Assembly (NCBI GenBank): GCA_017612495.1
Contig: JAGAFQ010000032.1
Coordinates: 1 to 7,976 of the forward strand
From: Clostridia bacterium
Lineage (GTDB): Bacteria > Bacillota > Clostridia > Oscillospirales > CAG-272
DNA length: 7,976 bases
Direction: 5' to 3'
Part shown: positions 6,788 to 7,976 of the stretch, one piece after another
Numbering within the stretch: the first letter of the stretch is position 1
Layout: each line of letters opens with the position of its first letter
Made by a program: the position numbers and the translations under genes
The notes under the pieces: model-generated
Seen by the model: only the letters and a program-made list of their open reading frames with translations
Databases searched by the model: none
Told to the model about the DNA's origin: nothing

Positions 6788-7849
6788 ATGGACGAAAGAA
6801 TAATTGACGCCGTAAACAGAGCGGGCGCCCCCGCTTTGGTCGTTGACAAAAAACTGAATATCTTATACTCTTATTATGACGATCTGATTTTTGAAAACAG
6901 CGAAAAGAACGTATCGTCTTTTTTCGGCAAAAAGGATACGGATACCATCCTTTCGGCTTTTGGCGCCCTGATCCCTCTGCCTCTTGAACATATACCGCCA
7001 AAGGGCTATACGTCGCTTTTTGCTTCGCTGTGCCCCTATGATACAGACTATGTTATTATTGCCGCACAAAGGATCGATAATTCATCCGATGCTGTCATTG
7101 AAGAATTCATCGAAAGTGCCGAAAACGAGTTCAACCGCGTTTATTCCGTCGCCTTTGCGGCATCGAGCCTTGCGGGCGGCAAACAAAATGATGAAGACGA
7201 AAGGTATATTGCGCCGATGAAAGAGGGCATACGCTCATCGTTCATGATCGGCACCAATATCTTCAATATGCTTTCTCTTCGCTTTTCAAAGAGGAAGAGA
7301 TGCAAAAAGCAATATAATCTTGCGCAGCTATCGGCGCTTTTGGGTCAGAAAAACGCAAAGCGATTTGAGTTTATGAAAAAGCAATTCGGCATGTGCGTTA
7401 TGTCGGGCGTCACCGACCTTGACTTTATATGCGTCGATCTCGAAGATTTCATTTCCGTATTTGAAAACGTGCTTCTTTTCGGTTGCGGCATCGAAAATTC
7501 CAAAAAGGTGAACGTCGAGATCGACCACGGTTTTTCAAGCACGCAGCTGACCTTTGAAATAGCAGTTCAGGAACTTGAAAATTTCGATATCGAAAACGGG
7601 CTTTTCGCCGTTTCAAAGCTTTTTGCGAATTCCGCATCCCGTCTTTATTATATTGATTACATCTGCCGCGAGAATTCGTGGAATTTGAAGAGTTATGCCG
7701 TTGACGGCGATTTGCGTATCGAAATTTATATACCCGATGCGCAAAACGAGGGCGGTGTGCTCTCAAGCGACGATGTGGCGCTTGAAGATAAGATCTCGCG
7801 ATATATAGATATCGCTTATGCTTATATGCTCGATAATTGTCAATTGTAA
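6788..7849 (+). CDS. Unrecognised protein; PAS-like domain plus degenerate histidine-kinase-like region
   Basis: I do not recognise this 353-residue protein as a named family. Residues about 5-95 resemble a PAS fold (APALVVDKKLNILYSY, then a return strand DYVIIAAQRI). Residues about 100-205 are mainly helical, like a kinase dimerisation segment. Residues about 208-316 follow the order of a GHKL ATPase domain: VDLEDFISVFENVL, strands KVNVEID and QLTFEIAV, a helix NGLFAVSKLFANS where kinases have GLGLxxxK, and a final strand LRIEIYIP. However, the N box (NAxxY-type) and the glycine boxes are absent. The whole protein has only two histidines (68 and 247), neither in the helical segment, so it cannot be an ordinary autophosphorylating kinase. 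There is no signal peptide or membrane helix. ATG 6788 has AAGAGG 8 nt upstream. It is divergent from gap, and no response regulator is in view. The existence of the gene is firm; the kinase relationship is an inference. Confidence 0.7.
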   Translation: MDERIIDAVNRAGAPALVVDKKLNILYSYYDDLIFENSEKNVSSFFGKKDTDTILSAFGALIPLPLEHIPPKGYTSLFASLCPYDTDYVIIAAQRIDNSSDAVIEEFIESAENEFNRVYSVAFAASSLAGGKQNDEDERYIAPMKEGIRSSFMIGTNIFNMLSLRFSKRKRCKKQYNLAQLSALLGQKNAKRFEFMKKQFGMCVMSGVTDLDFICVDLEDFISVFENVLLFGCGIENSKKVNVEIDHGFSSTQLTFEIAVQELENFDIENGLFAVSKLFANSASRLYYIDYICRENSWNLKSYAVDGDLRIEIYIPDAQNEGGVLSSDDVALEDKISRYIDIAYAYMLDNCQL

Positions 7850-7865
7850 AACTTCGTTTTACAAT
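7843..7865. repeat. Perfect hairpin spanning the stop codon
   Basis: ATTGTAAAAC (7843-7852), loop TTC, GTTTTACAAT (7856-7865): a 10-bp perfect inverted repeat that includes the TAA stop at 7847-7849. No T-run follows, so it is not a standard intrinsic terminator. It may be the left end of the structured element that follows. Confidence 0.6.
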
Positions 7866-7870
7866 CGGAA

Positions 7871-7976
7871 CTCGCGCATATCGCCGCCCCAAAAACTGAA
7901 TTTCGGGGCTCCCCTCGGCGCGAGAGCTCGCTCTGCTCGCCAAAAAGGAGTTTTTACGGCGGCAGAGCCGCCATAA
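7871..7976. repeat. GC-rich cluster of nested inverted repeats, candidate interspersed element
   Basis: Several arms pair within about 100 nt. CTCGCGC (7871-7877) pairs with GCGCGAG (7918-7924) and encloses GCCCC (7886-7890) with GGGGC (7905-7909). Alternatively CGCCG (7882-7886) pairs with CGGCG (7916-7920). AAAAA/TTTTT flanks GGAG at 7942-7955. GGCGGC (7958-7963) pairs with GCCGCC (7967-7972) around an AGA loop. The composition is far more GC-rich than the other intergenic DNA here. No protein reading is convincing. It looks like a REP- or MITE-like element cut by the window end. Being a multi-copy repeat is an inference, since only one copy is visible. Confidence 0.4.

Noticed and set aside
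7449..7943. Leftward 164-codon open frame at the right edge
   Set aside because: Arg/Ser-rich shadow of the rightward gene that runs through the inverted-repeat cluster; no family resemblance.

Overview
The window reads as a chromosomal segment of a low-to-mid GC Firmicute, most likely an anaerobic member of the Clostridia. Pointers are the AGGAGG-type ribosome binding sites, the TTGaca/TATAAT promoters (five candidates, all with 17-nt spacers), AT-rich intergenic DNA, and the gene set: a DUF1934 protein, a GT4-CsaB fusion, MntP, a two-domain NadE and a class I GAPDH. I cannot place it below class level with confidence. No phage, transposase, CRISPR or RNA gene is visible.

Layout. Positions 1-24 hold a terminator-like hairpin. 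At 37-471 (-) lies a small DUF1934 beta-barrel protein, divergent from a 738-codon glycosyltransferase/polysaccharide pyruvyl transferase fusion at 597-2813 (+); each has its own promoter in the 125-nt gap. A perfect 16-bp bidirectional terminator (2814-2848) separates the fusion gene from a convergent leftward operon, nadE (3432-5342) then mntP (2850-3419), driven by a TTGACA-17-TATTCT promoter. Further right, leftward gap (5468-6535) has its own strong promoter, ribosome binding site and terminator. Divergent from gap is an unrecognised 353-aa gene (6788-7849, +) that looks like a PAS plus degenerate histidine-kinase protein. The last ~125 nt is a dense cluster of inverted repeats running off the window, possibly an interspersed repeat element.

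How the genes relate. The fusion protein probably adds and pyruvylates sugars of a secondary cell wall polymer, the modification that anchors SLH-domain surface proteins. NadE makes NAD+ and GAPDH is a major NAD+ user; they are adjacent but separately transcribed. MntP exports Mn2+ and is co-transcribed with nadE.

The most notable point is that the N-terminal glutaminase domain of NadE has lost its nucleophile: the family motif E-I-C-E-D reads E-I-A-N-D (residues 168-172), while the synthetase half is intact. Also notable are the likely AUU start of the GT4-CsaB gene, and the kinase-like protein with no histidine in its putative dimerisation region and no recognisable ATP-binding boxes.
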